From Hyperoplus lanceolatus (taxonomy: Eukaryota > Chordata > Actinopteri > Uranoscopiformes > Ammodytidae), in assembly GCA_026929865.2 (NCBI GenBank), contig CM049405.1:18345001-18409000 (forward strand): a stretch of DNA of 64,000 bases. Reading direction: 5' to 3'. Below are positions 24,832 through 36,457 of the stretch, piece after piece. Every line of letters starts with the position of its first letter. Within the stretch, counting starts at the first letter, position 1. The notes under the pieces were generated by a model. The model saw only the letters and a program-made list of their open reading frames with translations, was not told where the DNA came from and did not search any database. The translations under genes were made by a program, and so were the position numbers.

Positions 24832-25547
24832 ATGGGCCCCACCACTCGTCGGAGGAACCGCTGGGGTCGGGTGCGCTGCCTAAAGGGTGGCAGTGAAGGG
24901 CGGGGACCACAACGGACCAGACCCGGGCGGCAGAGGCTGGCTTTGGGGACGTGGAACGTCACCTCGCTGTGGGGGAAGGAGCTGGAACTGGTGCGGGAGG
25001 TGGAGCGCTACCAATTAGACCTGGTGGGGCTTACCTCCACGCACAGTCTTGGCTCTGGAACCGTACTTCTGGACAGGGGTTGGACTCTATTCTTCTCTGG
25101 AGTTGCCCAAGGTGTGAGGCGCCGGGCCGGTGTGGGGATACTCACGAGCCCCCGGCTGGGCGCTACTACGTTAGAGTTTACCCCGGTGGACGAGAGGGTC
25201 GCCTCCCTACGCCTCCGGGTTGTGGGGGGAAGACTCTGACTGTTGTTTGTGCGTACGCACCGAACAGCAGTTCGGAGTATTCGGCCTTCTTGGAGACCCT
25301 GAACGGAGTCCTGCATGGGGCTCCGGTAGGGGACTCCATAGTTCTGCTGGGAGACTTTAACGCGCACGTGGGCAATGATGGAGACACCTGGAAAGGCGTG
25401 ATTGGGAGGAACGGCCTCCCCGATCTGAACCCGAGTGGTCGTTTGTTGTTAGACTTCTGTGCTGGTCATGGTTTGTCTATAACGAACACCATGTTCGAAC
25501 ATAAGGATGCTCATAAGTGTACATGGTACCAGAGCACCCTAGGCTGA
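24832..25547 (+). pseudogene. LINE endonuclease region, broken by one frameshift and one stop
   Basis: The frame opening at 24832 runs through [11 protein letters not shown] to VVGGRL and stops at 25239. The continuation [14 protein letters not shown] is in another frame, so a one-base indel lies in the G run near 25227-25232. That frame then meets TGA at 25545-25547, between STLG and RSMIDFVIVSS. A CGA to TGA transition would explain the stop. The endonuclease is therefore inactive as it stands. Confidence 0.8.
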
Positions 25548-25553
25548 AGGTCG

Positions 25554-27839
25554 ATGATCGATTTCGTGATCGTATCATCTGATCTGAGGCCGCATGTTTC
25601 GGACACTCGGGTGAAGAGAGGGGCGGAGCTGTCAACTGATCACCATCTGGTTGTGAGTTGGGTCAAAGGGTGGGGGAAGACTCTGGACAGACCTGGTAAG
25701 CCCAAACGGGTAGTGCGGGTGAACTGGGAACGTCTGGCGGAGGCCCCTGTTCAAGAGATCTTTAATTCGCACCTCCTGCAGAGCTTTTCTAGCATCCCTG
25801 TGGAGGTTGGGGGCATTGAACCCGAGTGGTCGATGTTCAAAACTTCCATTGCTGAAGCCGCGGCAGACAGCTGTGGTCTCAAGGTCTTAGGTGCCTCAAG
25901 GGGCGGTAACCCTCGAACGCCGTGGTGGACCTCGGTGGTCAGGGAAGCCGTCCGACTGAAGAAGGAGTGCTTCCGGGATATGTTATCTCGGGGGACTCCT
26001 GAGGCAGTTGCAAGGTACCGACAGGCCCGAAGGGCTGCAGCTTCTGCCGTGACCGAGGCAAAGCAGCGGGTGTGGGAGAAGTTCGGAGAAACCATGGAGA
26101 AGGACTTTCGGTCGGCACCAAAGTGTTTCTGGAAGACCGTCCGGCACCTCAGGAGGGGGAAGCGGGGAACCATCCAAGCTGTGTACAGTCAGGATGGGAC
26201 GCTGTTGACCTCAACTGAGGAGGTAGTCGGTCGGTGGAAAGAGCACTTTGAGGAACTCCTGAATCCGACTAACACGCCCTCTATGTTGGAGGCAGAGCTG
26301 GAGGCTGATGGGGGATCATCGTCAATTTCCCTGGTGGAAGTCACTGAGGTAGTCAAACAACTCCACAGTGGCAAAGCCCCGGGGGTTGATGAGATCCGTC
26401 CAGAAATGCTGAAAGCAATGGGTGTGGAGGGGCTGTCTTGGATGACACGCCTCTTCAACATTGCGTGGAAGTCGGGTACAGTGCCGAAGGAGTGGCAGAC
26501 CGGGGTGGTGGTTCCTATTTTCAAAAAGGGGGACCAGAGAGTGTGTTCCAACTACCGGGGTATCACACTTCTCAGCCTTCCCGGCAAAGTCTACTCCAAG
26601 GTGCTGGAAAGGAGGGTTCGGCCGATAGTCGAACCTCAGATTGAAGAGGAACAATGCGGATTCCGTCCTGGCCGTGGAACAACGGACCAGCTCTTCACTC
26701 TCGCAAGGATCCTAGAGGGAGCTTGGGAGTTTGCTCATCCAGTCTACATGTGTTTTGTAGATCTGGAGAAGGCTTATGACCGGGTTCCCCGGGAGATACT
26801 GTGGGGGGTGCTGCGGGAGTATGGGGTGAGGGTGTCTCTTCTGAGGGCCATCCAATCTCTGTACACTCAAAGCGAGAGCTGTGTACGGGTTCTCGGTAGT
26901 AAGTCAGACCTGTTTCCGGTGGGGGTTGGCCTCCGCCAGGGCTGCGCTTTATCACCAATCCTGTTTGTGATATTCATGGACAGGATATCAAGGCGTAGTC
27001 GTGGTGGGGAGGGGTTGCAGTTTGGTGGGCTGAAGATCTCATCTCTGCTGTTTGCGGATGATGTGGTTCTGATGGCATCATCGGCCTGTGACCTTCAGCT
27101 CTCATTGGATCGGTTTGCAGCCGAGTGTGAAGCGGTTGGGATGAGGATCAGTACCTCTAAATCTGAGGCCATGGTGCTCAGCAGGAAACCGATGGATTGT
27201 CTACTACAGGTAGGGAATGAGTCCTTACCCCAAGTGAAGGAGTTTAAGTACCTCGGGGTCTTGTTTGCGAGTGAGGGAACAATGGAGCGTGAGATTGGCC
27301 GTAGAATCGGAGCAGCAGGGGCGGTTTTGCACTCGCTTTACCGCACTGTTGTGACGAAAAGAGAGCTGAGTCGTAAGGCAAAGCTTTCGATCTACCGGGC
27401 GATCTTTGTTCCTACCCTCACCTATGGTCATGAAGGCTGGGTAATGACCGAAAGAACGAGATCGCGGGTACAAGCGGCCGAAATGGGCTTTCTCAGGAGA
27501 GTGGCTGGCGTCTCCCTTAGAGATAGGGTGAGAAGCTCAGTCATTCGTGAGGAACTCGGGGCAGAGCCGCTACTCCTTTGCGTTGAAAGGAGCCAGTTGA
27601 GGTGGTTCGGGCATCTGGTAAGGATGCCCCCAGGGCGCCTCCCTAGGGAGGTGTTCCAGGAGCGTCCAGCTGGAAGGAGGCCTCGGGGAAGACCCAGGAC
27701 TAGGTGGAGAGATTATATCTCCACACTGGCCTGGGAACGCCTCGGGATCCCCCAGTCAGAGCTGGTTGATGTGGCCCGGGAAAGAGAAGTTTGGGGTTCC
27801 CTGCTCAAGCTGCTGCCCCCGCGACCCGATTTCGGATAA
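25554..27839 (+). CDS. LINE reverse transcriptase, open frame of 761 codons
   Basis: An uninterrupted frame follows the last endonuclease motifs. The endonuclease end SDHHLV-like motif is near residue 28. RT motifs are GKAPGVDEIRPEML near 270, VPIFKKGDQRVCSNYRGITL near 320, CFVDLEKAYDRVPRE near 400, and the catalytic FADDVVLMA near 499. The C terminus ends LPPRPDFG, the usual end for this family. The methionine at 25554 is internal to the original polyprotein, not a native start. All RT catalytic aspartates are present, so this copy is fairly young, although the endonuclease is broken. Confidence 0.85.
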   Translation: MIDFVIVSSDLRPHVSDTRVKRGAELSTDHHLVVSWVKGWGKTLDRPGKPKRVVRVNWERLAEAPVQEIFNSHLLQSFSSIPVEVGGIEPEWSMFKTSIAEAAADSCGLKVLGASRGGNPRTPWWTSVVREAVRLKKECFRDMLSRGTPEAVARYRQARRAAASAVTEAKQRVWEKFGETMEKDFRSAPKCFWKTVRHLRRGKRGTIQAVYSQDGTLLTSTEEVVGRWKEHFEELLNPTNTPSMLEAELEADGGSSSISLVEVTEVVKQLHSGKAPGVDEIRPEMLKAMGVEGLSWMTRLFNIAWKSGTVPKEWQTGVVVPIFKKGDQRVCSNYRGITLLSLPGKVYSKVLERRVRPIVEPQIEEEQCGFRPGRGTTDQLFTLARILEGAWEFAHPVYMCFVDLEKAYDRVPREILWGVLREYGVRVSLLRAIQSLYTQSESCVRVLGSKSDLFPVGVGLRQGCALSPILFVIFMDRISRRSRGGEGLQFGGLKISSLLFADDVVLMASSACDLQLSLDRFAAECEAVGMRISTSKSEAMVLSRKPMDCLLQVGNESLPQVKEFKYLGVLFASEGTMEREIGRRIGAAGAVLHSLYRTVVTKRELSRKAKLSIYRAIFVPTLTYGHEGWVMTERTRSRVQAAEMGFLRRVAGVSLRDRVRSSVIREELGAEPLLLCVERSQLRWFGHLVRMPPGRLPREVFQERPAGRRPRGRPRTRWRDYISTLAWERLGIPQSELVDVAREREVWGSLLKLLPPRPDFG

Positions 27840-27844
27840 GCGGT

Positions 27845-27878
<34 letters not shown>

Positions 27879-28631
27879 ATATGACGGAAGAAAGGAGCAA
27901 ATCCTCACAACTGAGAACTTGGATCCAGAGAATTTCTTTTATTTATACTTGAAAAATGTCTTTCAAATAAAGGAATCAATTGTAGATCGGAATATATTGA
28001 CTATATCGACTAGTCGCTTATGCTTTTGCTCTGAATACAAAAGCGTCCCTTCTTCTATTCAACAATTTTCACAACATACTAAGAGACACCTTGTTTTGTA
28101 GTCAATAATTTTTACCCTATTAAAATCTGAAAAAAAATAAATTAAAAGGTCAGAGCCAGAATGTCAGAAGAACTGTCTTTACCCAAAATGTAATTTAATG
28201 TCTCTCACATCTCTCACACTCCCCCGTGAATGTGCTGGAGTAAAACCACTTTATTCAGCTGTTCAACTTGTGTGTGTGCATGTACTGACCTGCCAGGTGG
28301 TTTCTGAGCATCTCACAGGTTTTGGCTGTGTGCGATCTGGGTTCGGGTTTGTTGGGCCTCGTCTGGCTTCTCACCTGCACACGGACACACAGAGTGGAGA
28401 TATAAGGTCAAGGTGATGGGCGAGCGACCGGTCAAACGCTGTACTACGGACAGAGGACTAGCATGAGTGAAGACGATGCTCAGTCTGAGTCAGCAGCACC
28501 CAATAAAGACATCTGCAACACTTTAAAAGGGTGACATTTGGTAATGACTAAGCGGTTGAGTCACCAGAGAAAAGGGGGTGCAACTGAGGATGGAGGGAGG
28601 TAGTGCAGTGCCTGCCTATCTATAGGTTATG

Positions 28632-30277
28632 TACAGTATCTCACAAAAGTGAGTACACCCCTCACATTTCTTCACATTTTTCTTTATATCTTTCCATGGG
28701 ACAACATTGAAGAAATGACACTTTGATACAATGTAAAGTAGTCAGTGTACAGCTTGTATAACAGTGTAAATTTACTGTCCCCTCAAAATAACTCGACACA
28801 CAGCCATTAATGTCTAAACTGCTGGCAACAAAAGTGAGTACACCCCTTAGAAAAAATGTACAAATCGGGCCCAAAGTGTAAATATTTTGTGTGGCCACCA
28901 TTATTTTCTATCACTGCCTTAACCCTCTTGGGCATGTAGTTCACTAGAGCTTCACAGGTTGCAACTGGAACCCTCTTCCACCCATTTATGACAGCATCAC
29001 AGAGCTGGTGGGTATTAAAGACCTTGCGCTCCTCCAACTTCTGTTTGAGGATGCCCCAAAGATGCTCAATAGGGTTTAGGTCTGGAGACATGCTTGGCCA
29101 GGCCATAACCTTTACCCTCAGCTTTTTTAGCAAGCCACTGGTCGTCTTGGAGGTGTGTTTGGGGTCGTTATCATGTTGCAATACCACCCTGCGGCCCAGT
29201 TTACGAAGGTTGAGTGCACATGGTCAGCGTCGTACACAGAGGTTGGCTTTGGAAAATAGACGTATGAGTGCTGCCAGCATTGCTGAAGGGCTTGAAGGGG
29301 TGGGGGGTCAACCTGTCAGTGCTCAGACCATACGCCGCACTCTGCATCATACTGGTCTGCATGGCTGTCATCCCAGAAGGAAGCCTATTCTAAAGATGAT
29401 GCACAAGAAACCCCACAAAAAAGTTTGCTGAAGACAAACAGACTACGGACATGGATTACTGCAACCATGTCCTGTGGTCTGATGAGACCAAAATACATTT
29501 ATTTGGTTCAGATGGTGTTAAGAGTGTGGAGCGGCAACCAGGTGAGGAGTACAAAGACAAGTGTGTCTTGCCTAGAGTCAAGCATGGTGGTTGGAGTGTC
29601 ATGGTCTGGGGCTGCATGAGTGCTGCCAGCACTGGGGATCTACAGTTCATTGAATTCTAACATGTACTGTGACATACTGAAGCAGAGCATGATCCCCTCC
29701 CTTCATAAACTGGGCCGCAGGGCAGTACTGCAACATGATAACGACCCCAAACACACCTCCGAATGACCACTGGCTTGCTAAAGAAGCTGAGGGTAAAGGT
29801 TATGGACTGGCCAAGCATGTCTCCAGTCTTAAACCCTATTGAGCATCTTTTGGGCATCCTCAAACGGGAGATGGAGGAGCGCAAGGACTCTAATATCCAC
29901 CAGCTCCTTGATGTCGTCATGAATGGGTAGAAGAGGGTTCCAGTTGCAACCTGTGAAGCTCTAGTGAACTGCATGCCCAAGAGGGTTAAGGCAGTGATAG
30001 AAAATAATGATGGCAAAACAAAATATTGACACTTTGGGCCCAATTTGGAAATTTTTTTCTTAGGGGTGTACTCACTTTTGTTGCCAACACTTTAGACATT
30101 AATGGCTGTGTGTCGAGTTATTTTGAGGGGACAGTAACTTTACACTGTTATACAAGCTGTACACTGACTACTTTACATTGTATCAAAGTGTCATTTATTC
30201 AGTGTTGTCGCATGGAAAGATATAATGAAATATTTGAAGAAATGTTAGGGGTGTACTCACTTTTGTGAGATACTGTA
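28632..30277. mobile_element. Fold-back Tc1/mariner element (family with TATCTCACAAAAGTGAGTAC ends)
   Basis: Both outer ends show the same terminal sequence in inverted orientation. The inverted arms, however, are about 578 bases each (28632-29209 and 29699-30277), much longer than a normal terminal repeat. Each carries the C-terminal half of the transposase (HDNDPKHTSKTT, SPDLNPIEHLWGILKQ on the minus strand at 28807-29187; a decayed copy on plus near 29740-30040). Between them the plus strand has the middle of the transposase (SAQTIRRTLHHTGLHG, HVLWSDETKIHLFG, VMVWGCMSAAS). The 5' part of the gene has been replaced by an inverted copy of the 3' part, so it cannot encode a full enzyme. Confidence 0.88.
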
Positions 30278-30899
30278 TATGTGAATATGAGCTGAGATTG
30301 AGACTGGCTGCGACCAGAGGGGGTATATCAGAAGAGACCAATTAAGAGAGAGGGGCTATGGTTGAAGGGAACAGATGCTCCACCCCAACCTTTACAGGCC
30401 CAAACCTCTGGGGAAGAGGATAATGTTGGGGGGGGGGGGGGGGCGAGATGGTGGCTAGTAGGAAATGTAATGATGCATGGATGTTAGGGGGTTGGGAGGC
30501 TGGAGCAGGACTGTCCAAATCTCCATCCCCAGGCCACACCCCAGCAGGGGACACTGCCAGGGGGGAAGGAGGAGGGCAAGCATCCCGGGGCGAGGTTGAG
30601 GGGGCCTATAAATGGCACTGAGTCACAACGCAGATGGCTGAGGATGGGACTGACATTAGGGTTATGTTGAGAGTGTTAGCGGATTGCAGAATTTGCTAAT
30701 GTGACACCATTTGTGACGCAAAATACAAAATGATAACACAATTACTTCTGGCTGCGAAGAGATCAAGAGAGTGGGAGTGAACCGGAATTGCCATTTTTGC
30801 AACTGTCACTGAAGAAGACACACTCCTATAACAATGTTGTACACTTACTAAAAAACACAGAGCGGGAATTCCCAAACTTATACAGCTCTAGTTAAATAT

Positions 30900-30903
<4 letters not shown>

Positions 30904-30946
<43 letters not shown>
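30904..30946. repeat. (GA)n microsatellite
   Basis: Pure GA repeat in the large map3k13 intron; a 16-base poly(G) run lies nearby at 30428-30443. Confidence 0.95.
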
Positions 30947-30950
<4 letters not shown>

Positions 30951-31612
30951 CTTTAGATATCCATAGCAGCATGGATACAAACACCCAGCCCTGTTTGCTT
31001 AGCAAGAACATCTAGCTCTGCTCTATAGCAGAAATTCCAAAGGTCAGCAGATCACAAGCCTGTGTGCTCATGTGAAAACACGCAGGGACACATTGTATTA
31101 AGAAAACGACCCTGAAATATGTCCAAACTAAGCATTCCTAAAAAAGAAGTCAAAAGACAGTTAAAGCCACAACAACAAATTCAAATTAGGCAACACCAAT
31201 TGATGCTATGAACTTCTGCAAAACCACAACACCACACAAGCTTTGAAAAAAGTCAAACCAGAGGAAGTATCACAATAATGGCAAATATTGCTTTTCTGTG
31301 CACAAATATCACATTAAAGAGGAGCCAAATTAAGTTAAATGTCTCAAATTAAACAAACATCCATCTAAGTTCCCAAAGTGAAGGACACTGCTAACACATG
31401 GTTAGCATTGTCATCACAGAATTATAATGCGTTTAATCTTCCCCAAAGCTGTTAGTTGTAGAATGTTCAGTTGCACTAAAGCAATTTTTGGAATCAAAAT
31501 TGGCGACGTACTCGAGATTTAAAGTGTTTAAATTTCCAGTGTTTTTAAAATGAAGTACAAAAGAAATTGCTTCACAAGTGATAGTAAAGTACAATTGCTT
31601 CAGAAATGTACT

Positions 31613-31991
31613 TAAAGCGATAGTGGGTAACTTTTTCATATGAATAAATGTTGGTTACATTCAAGCCATTATAACGAGTTTACACAAAGTTGATTAAGCT
31701 TTCCAGCTCTACAAAACCTTCTGTATTTCTCAGTATGACAGCGTTTACAAACTAGTGTCACCCCCCCTTCACTGGCACAGGAACTCAGAAAAAATCCCAA
31801 GAAGTGCCCGAAAAATCTTTCAGTTATTGATTCTACTCGTAAGACAAAATCTGGAAGCAGAGCAGAAGGAATAAAATCCATGCACGATCACAGAAGGCTT
31901 CCCTCATGTACTGTAGATTGCGCCGACAGTGTTGTTGTATTTACTCAGAATTCTTTATGGGGACAACAGAAGTTACACACTATAGCTTTAA
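31613..31991. repeat. Dispersed repeat, copy 1 of a local pair
   Basis: It shares with 32707-33024 an ordered series of blocks: TAACTTTTTCAT, GGTTACATTCAAGCCATT, ACACAAAGTT, AGCGTTTACAAA, GAAGGAATAAAATCCAT, TGTTGTTGT and CACACTATAG. No coding frame is conserved. Confidence 0.7.
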
Positions 31992-32374
31992 ATATAGTAT
32001 TCTACTTCTTTAAACATTTCAAAGAATCGAAGAGGTAAAATTAAAAGAGTCTCAAGCTACATTCCAGCTGTTACCATCACACAAGCATGATGTACAGCCT
32101 GTCAGAGCTCAATGAGCCCTGGCTTCACCTCCAAGTGCAACAGAGCTGTAAACCACACTGGCTGAGCTCCGTTATACACACTCATTACTATTTCACCAGC
32201 AGTGGAACAGCAATACTGACAGATCCTGTGTCCGTCGCATTAATAAGAGAAAAAGCACCATTGCAGCTTACAGTGGTTTACATTAACAATCCGCCTTCAC
32301 ATGCAGCAGCCAGGTATAAAGACATGCTGGCCCACACACACAGACATAGACACACAGACACAGACACAGACACA

Positions 32375-32379
<5 letters not shown>

Positions 32380-32447
<68 letters not shown>
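32380..32447. repeat. (CA)n microsatellite
   Basis: CA tract preceded by an imperfect CACAGA tract. Confidence 0.95.
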
Positions 32448-32450
<3 letters not shown>

Positions 32451-32706
32451 TGACAACCAAAATAAAACGTGCAAATGAAATGATAGAAGCAGAAAAGCAG
32501 TGATCCAGATTTTAATATAGAACAAAGTATCAAAGGTAAAGATGACTCAGCGCAAAGAAGAATCATTCCCTTTCGGACATTTAAACGATTAGAGGATTAG
32601 ATTATTTTTGGGAAAAAATATATCATACAGTATGTTTAGGTAAAGTTTGTTATTCTTTAATTTCAACAATATGTTTTTATGTCAAATTTAGTATGTATCT
32701 CCACTT

Positions 32707-33024
32707 TTGGGCCGTAACTTTTTCATGTAAATGAATTCGGTTACATTCAAGCCATTGGCAAACAAGATGACACAAAGTTTATTGAACCTATATCAGCTCC
32801 AAAAACTCTCTCTGTATTAGTATGGCAGCGTTTACAAATGGGTGTTGCCCCCAAATGTTTCAGTTGTTGATTCTCCTGCTAAGAAAAAACCCTATACAGT
32901 AGAAGGAATAAAATCCATACACAATAACAGAAGGTTTACGTCATGTAGATGCACCGACATTGTTGTTGTCATTACTCAGAATTACTTATGAGGGAAACCG
33001 AACTAACACACTATAGATTTAAGA
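32707..33024. repeat. Dispersed repeat, copy 2 of a local pair
   Basis: Same orientation as the copy at 31613-31991, about 1.1 kb away, and visibly diverged. The two could be independent insertions or a local duplication. Confidence 0.7.
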
Positions 33025-36000
33025 TAGTTTCTTTTTAGGTTTCAAGTATTAAAATTAATTAATGAGCCGAATAAGTTCTTATACTGTATGTGTTTTTATT
33101 CTATTTAACAACGCAGCATATCTGGTCAGCTGTTGGATACAATAAGTAGAGGGAGGAAGTCAGATTGCGTCCGGGAAGTAGCAAAACTAATGAGAATAAA
33201 CTGGACCTGAGTACTCTGACTTGAAACCTGTTTGCCTAAGATGGATGATATAGAAACAGGCCGGCCTGGCTGCTTGGTCCGGTTTACAAAGACGAGCATG
33301 GATGAGTGCTTCCTGCACACAAACACCAATGATTCTGAGGGACAGATAATGCTTGTGAGATTACTGATCTGAGCCCACCAACATCCCCACAGCCTGACCA
33401 ATCCGCTCGGAGAGGAAATTACATAACAATGACTGTTCAACCCTCCCGGAGGATTGCGCCCGCGTCACCACAATCCATCCATCTATCCATCCATCCATCC
33501 TGCTTCCCTCGTTATCATGAGTTTAGAGTGGACAGATGAGGAGCAGAAAGACAGTGTGCGTCTAGCTGAGCCATCCTCCCTCCTACTACCTGGTAATCCC
33601 GAGCCTGATTTATGGGGATTGCGTGCTGAGAGCTGTAATGCAGAAACACAGCAGTCAGCCTTAGATAACACAAAATGTTATGAAGCCTTCTCACTCCTAA
33701 TTATTTTACTAAAGAGAATTAGAGAGGTGGGAGGAAATGAACACACGCTGGGATGTCGTGTAGACGTACAGTACTCGACACCTCCTCCTCCTTCCACAAC
33801 CTGGTGCTGATGCTGCTGCTCACCGCGGTGAGGCCAATACCTGATGTACAGAGGCACTGTAAACTGTAAGGCTGAGGACACTCTACTGTACATAAAGTAT
33901 CCACTGCACACACTATGATCATCCTAGAAAATGACAAGCTCAAACATTTTTTTGATTTTTCATTTCCAGTGTCTATTAACCTAGAAATAGTTTTTTCAAT
34001 TCATAATACCATTATTATATTATTATTAATATTAATAAATGATTCTCCTGACAACTGATTACTGGTTTTTATTACAGATTGAAAGCATTTCATTGCATTC
34101 CAGACATTGGATTACGTATGGATCCATTAGACTGCATTATACGATGATGATCTATTAATAACGGTGCATCCCTTCATATACTGTATTATATTCGACAGAT
34201 GCACACGTTAATGGTAGGATACTACAAATATGTACAAGCAACCACAAACACACACACACACACACACACACAGTGCCTGTACAACTTGTGCATGTGCTCT
34301 GGTTCTTTCTCCTCCACTCGTGTGTGTTAATATGCTCCCCATGAGGCGCTGCAGGCAGTGGTAATTATAGAAGCTCGGCTAGCAGACACATCACAAGAGA
34401 GAAGTACATTTAAAGCCATGTGCAGTTGTGTGAAAACAGTGCATTGACACAAGCACACAAACGCAAAACCAAAACATGTAGATACAGAAAATAATAATCC
34501 ACGTTGATCAGATTTTACATAACTACTATTTAAACCTTTAAAAATAAAATAAAAATCGAAACATGATGGTGGATCCATAAAGAATCTGTGGCCAGCAGAC
34601 CCAGGCAAAACTCCAAAGCCGAGGTTCGACACTGCCGAGTAAATTCTAGCCCCTCAGTCACCACTCTAATATCCCCCTGCCCAAAAATAAAAAGATATGC
34701 TGAGTTTAACCCACTTCTCAACAGAATCCCAATCCTAAAAACAGGCTGGCCAGCCCAACGTCCTATAAACCCTTTGGCAGACGAGAGCTCTCCGTCTCTG
34801 GGAGCGCCGACAGAACAGAGGAGCCCGGAAGATGGAGGAGGACGCTTGCTTTCTTAAATCAGGCCGAGTTTGACGTTATTGGTATTTAGTGGTCAGACTC
34901 TGATACAGATGTGAGGAGTGCCAGGCAGGCTCTAGGTAAACTTGCCCTGCGAGGGGGATAGCAGTGAGTTTAGAGTAGGGCGGAGGCAGCAGGGCCTGTG
35001 GAGCTCAGACAGTGTCACAGAAATGTCAGTCAGAAGGAAGAAAAGGAAGAGAGGAGGAGGCCTGAGGGAGGAGAGCAGGAGGGAGGACGAGTGAGTAAGA
35101 GGATATAGACGTTTGGCTTTTTCTACTCAACTGCCTTTCAACTGCTGCACTGCACGGCAGTGAACATTCAGGAGGACATTAACCTACGTGACAAAACACA
35201 GAGACACATATTTAGACACATAGCTATTTATTTACTTATTTAATCCATTTGTTTCGGTTTAATTTGCTGTGTTTGTCATTTTTTTCAATGAATCAGTTAA
35301 TTTTTTTGTGATGTGAATATGATGAATGGAAAAGGTTGAACAAACACTGATTGCATCATTTGACACTCAATCCACATTATGAAGGTATTTATTTACAAAT
35401 TACAAATGCATTAAATATTTGAGTTTACACAACTAAAGAAATACAATAATAGTGTGGTAAAGGCATGCACAGTGTGCACTGCACACCTACACAGGCGGTT
35501 TCAGTCATTCTGTGTAACTGTTCTTGCCTTTATACTGTAATACCATAAGAGTGATAAAGATGTCAATCAAGCAGTCTACGTACACAGATCGAAAAAGGAC
35601 TCTAACCAAGCACATGTGAGTGTTAAGGGGACTCAAACATGTGGGCAAATCCCTCTCTCAAACATTACCTTTCAAATCAGACAACAGCACTTGTTTGCAT
35701 ATTACTTACCATCAAAACAGGATAATAATGACATAACAGATTTACATGCTAAATGTTGTTTGATATTACGAAACACAACATTGCGCTTATTCATTAAGCC
35801 TGATGGGACAGGACACTGATCGGAGCCACAGCTATACAAATGTGACCGAGAACAAACAAGGCCCAGCTGGGATTAGAGAGATCAGACCAGCTGCACACTG
35901 CTGCTGTTGCTACACATGTCAATTACATAAATACAGATTCCTGTATTTACGCCAGCATGAGCTCCCTTCTGTCCTTGGTCTCTGCTGACGCTCGGCTCGA

Positions 36001-36261
36001 CGTGGCAGCTCCATGTGCAGGCACTCTTTGACACCTGGACAAACTCTGTGTTGCCATGCAACAGCATCACTTAGGTGACCCACTTAAAAGGGACAAGACG
36101 AGAGTAGTATTCTATATTTTTCTTATTGTAAACCAATCCAATGAAAAAATCTAATCAAAAATGTTAGTAAACGTTATTAGTGTTTTTTTCAATACTATTC
36201 CCTATCATGTATGTGACACTTATATACAGTACAAAAGAGTTTTCGGTAAAGAAAAAGTACA

Positions 36262-36457
36262 CGGCGGCGCCTTTAGCTCAGATGGTAAGGCGTCCCCTCC
36301 ATGGGCCTCGGCCAGCAGCGGACCCGGATTCGATTCCAGCCCGCGGTCATTCTCTGCATGTCACTCCCCTCTCTGCCCCATTTCAACTCTGTCTCTACGC
36401 TATCAATAAAGCATAAAAATGCCCAAAAAATATCTTAAAAAAAAAAAAAAAAAAAAA
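36262..36457 (+). repeat. tRNA-derived SINE, family A, near full length
   Basis: The tRNA-like head has an A box (TTTAGCTCAGATGGTAAGG) and a B box (GGATTCGATTCC). The body has TCATTCTCTGCATGTCACTC and CTCTGTCTCTACGCTATCAA, then AATAAAGCATAAAAATG and a poly(A) run. It is not a functional tRNA: the acceptor stem does not close and it continues into a SINE body. Confidence 0.85.

Larger units (their letters stand above)
24652..27878 (+). mobile_element. RTE/Rex3-like non-LTR retrotransposon
   Basis: About 3.2 kb, much more GC-rich than its surroundings. A GC-rich leader is followed by an AP-endonuclease region ([47 protein letters not shown]) and a reverse transcriptase. It ends with a TTCGGATAAGCGG tail and a GATGAT repeat, as in fish Rex3/RTE elements. 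The flanks look like two halves of a dispersed repeat, so the LINE is nested. It lies in the large map3k13 intron, antisense to the gene. The clade call is from memory of motifs and the tail. Confidence 0.9.

Noticed and set aside
25008..27473. Minus-strand frames of 60-140 codons across the LINE
   Set aside because: They are antisense shadows of the endonuclease and reverse-transcriptase frames in GC-rich DNA.
36262..36345. A functional tRNA gene (A and B boxes present)
   Set aside because: The acceptor stem does not pair and the sequence continues into a SINE body and poly(A). The same holds for 21432-21510.
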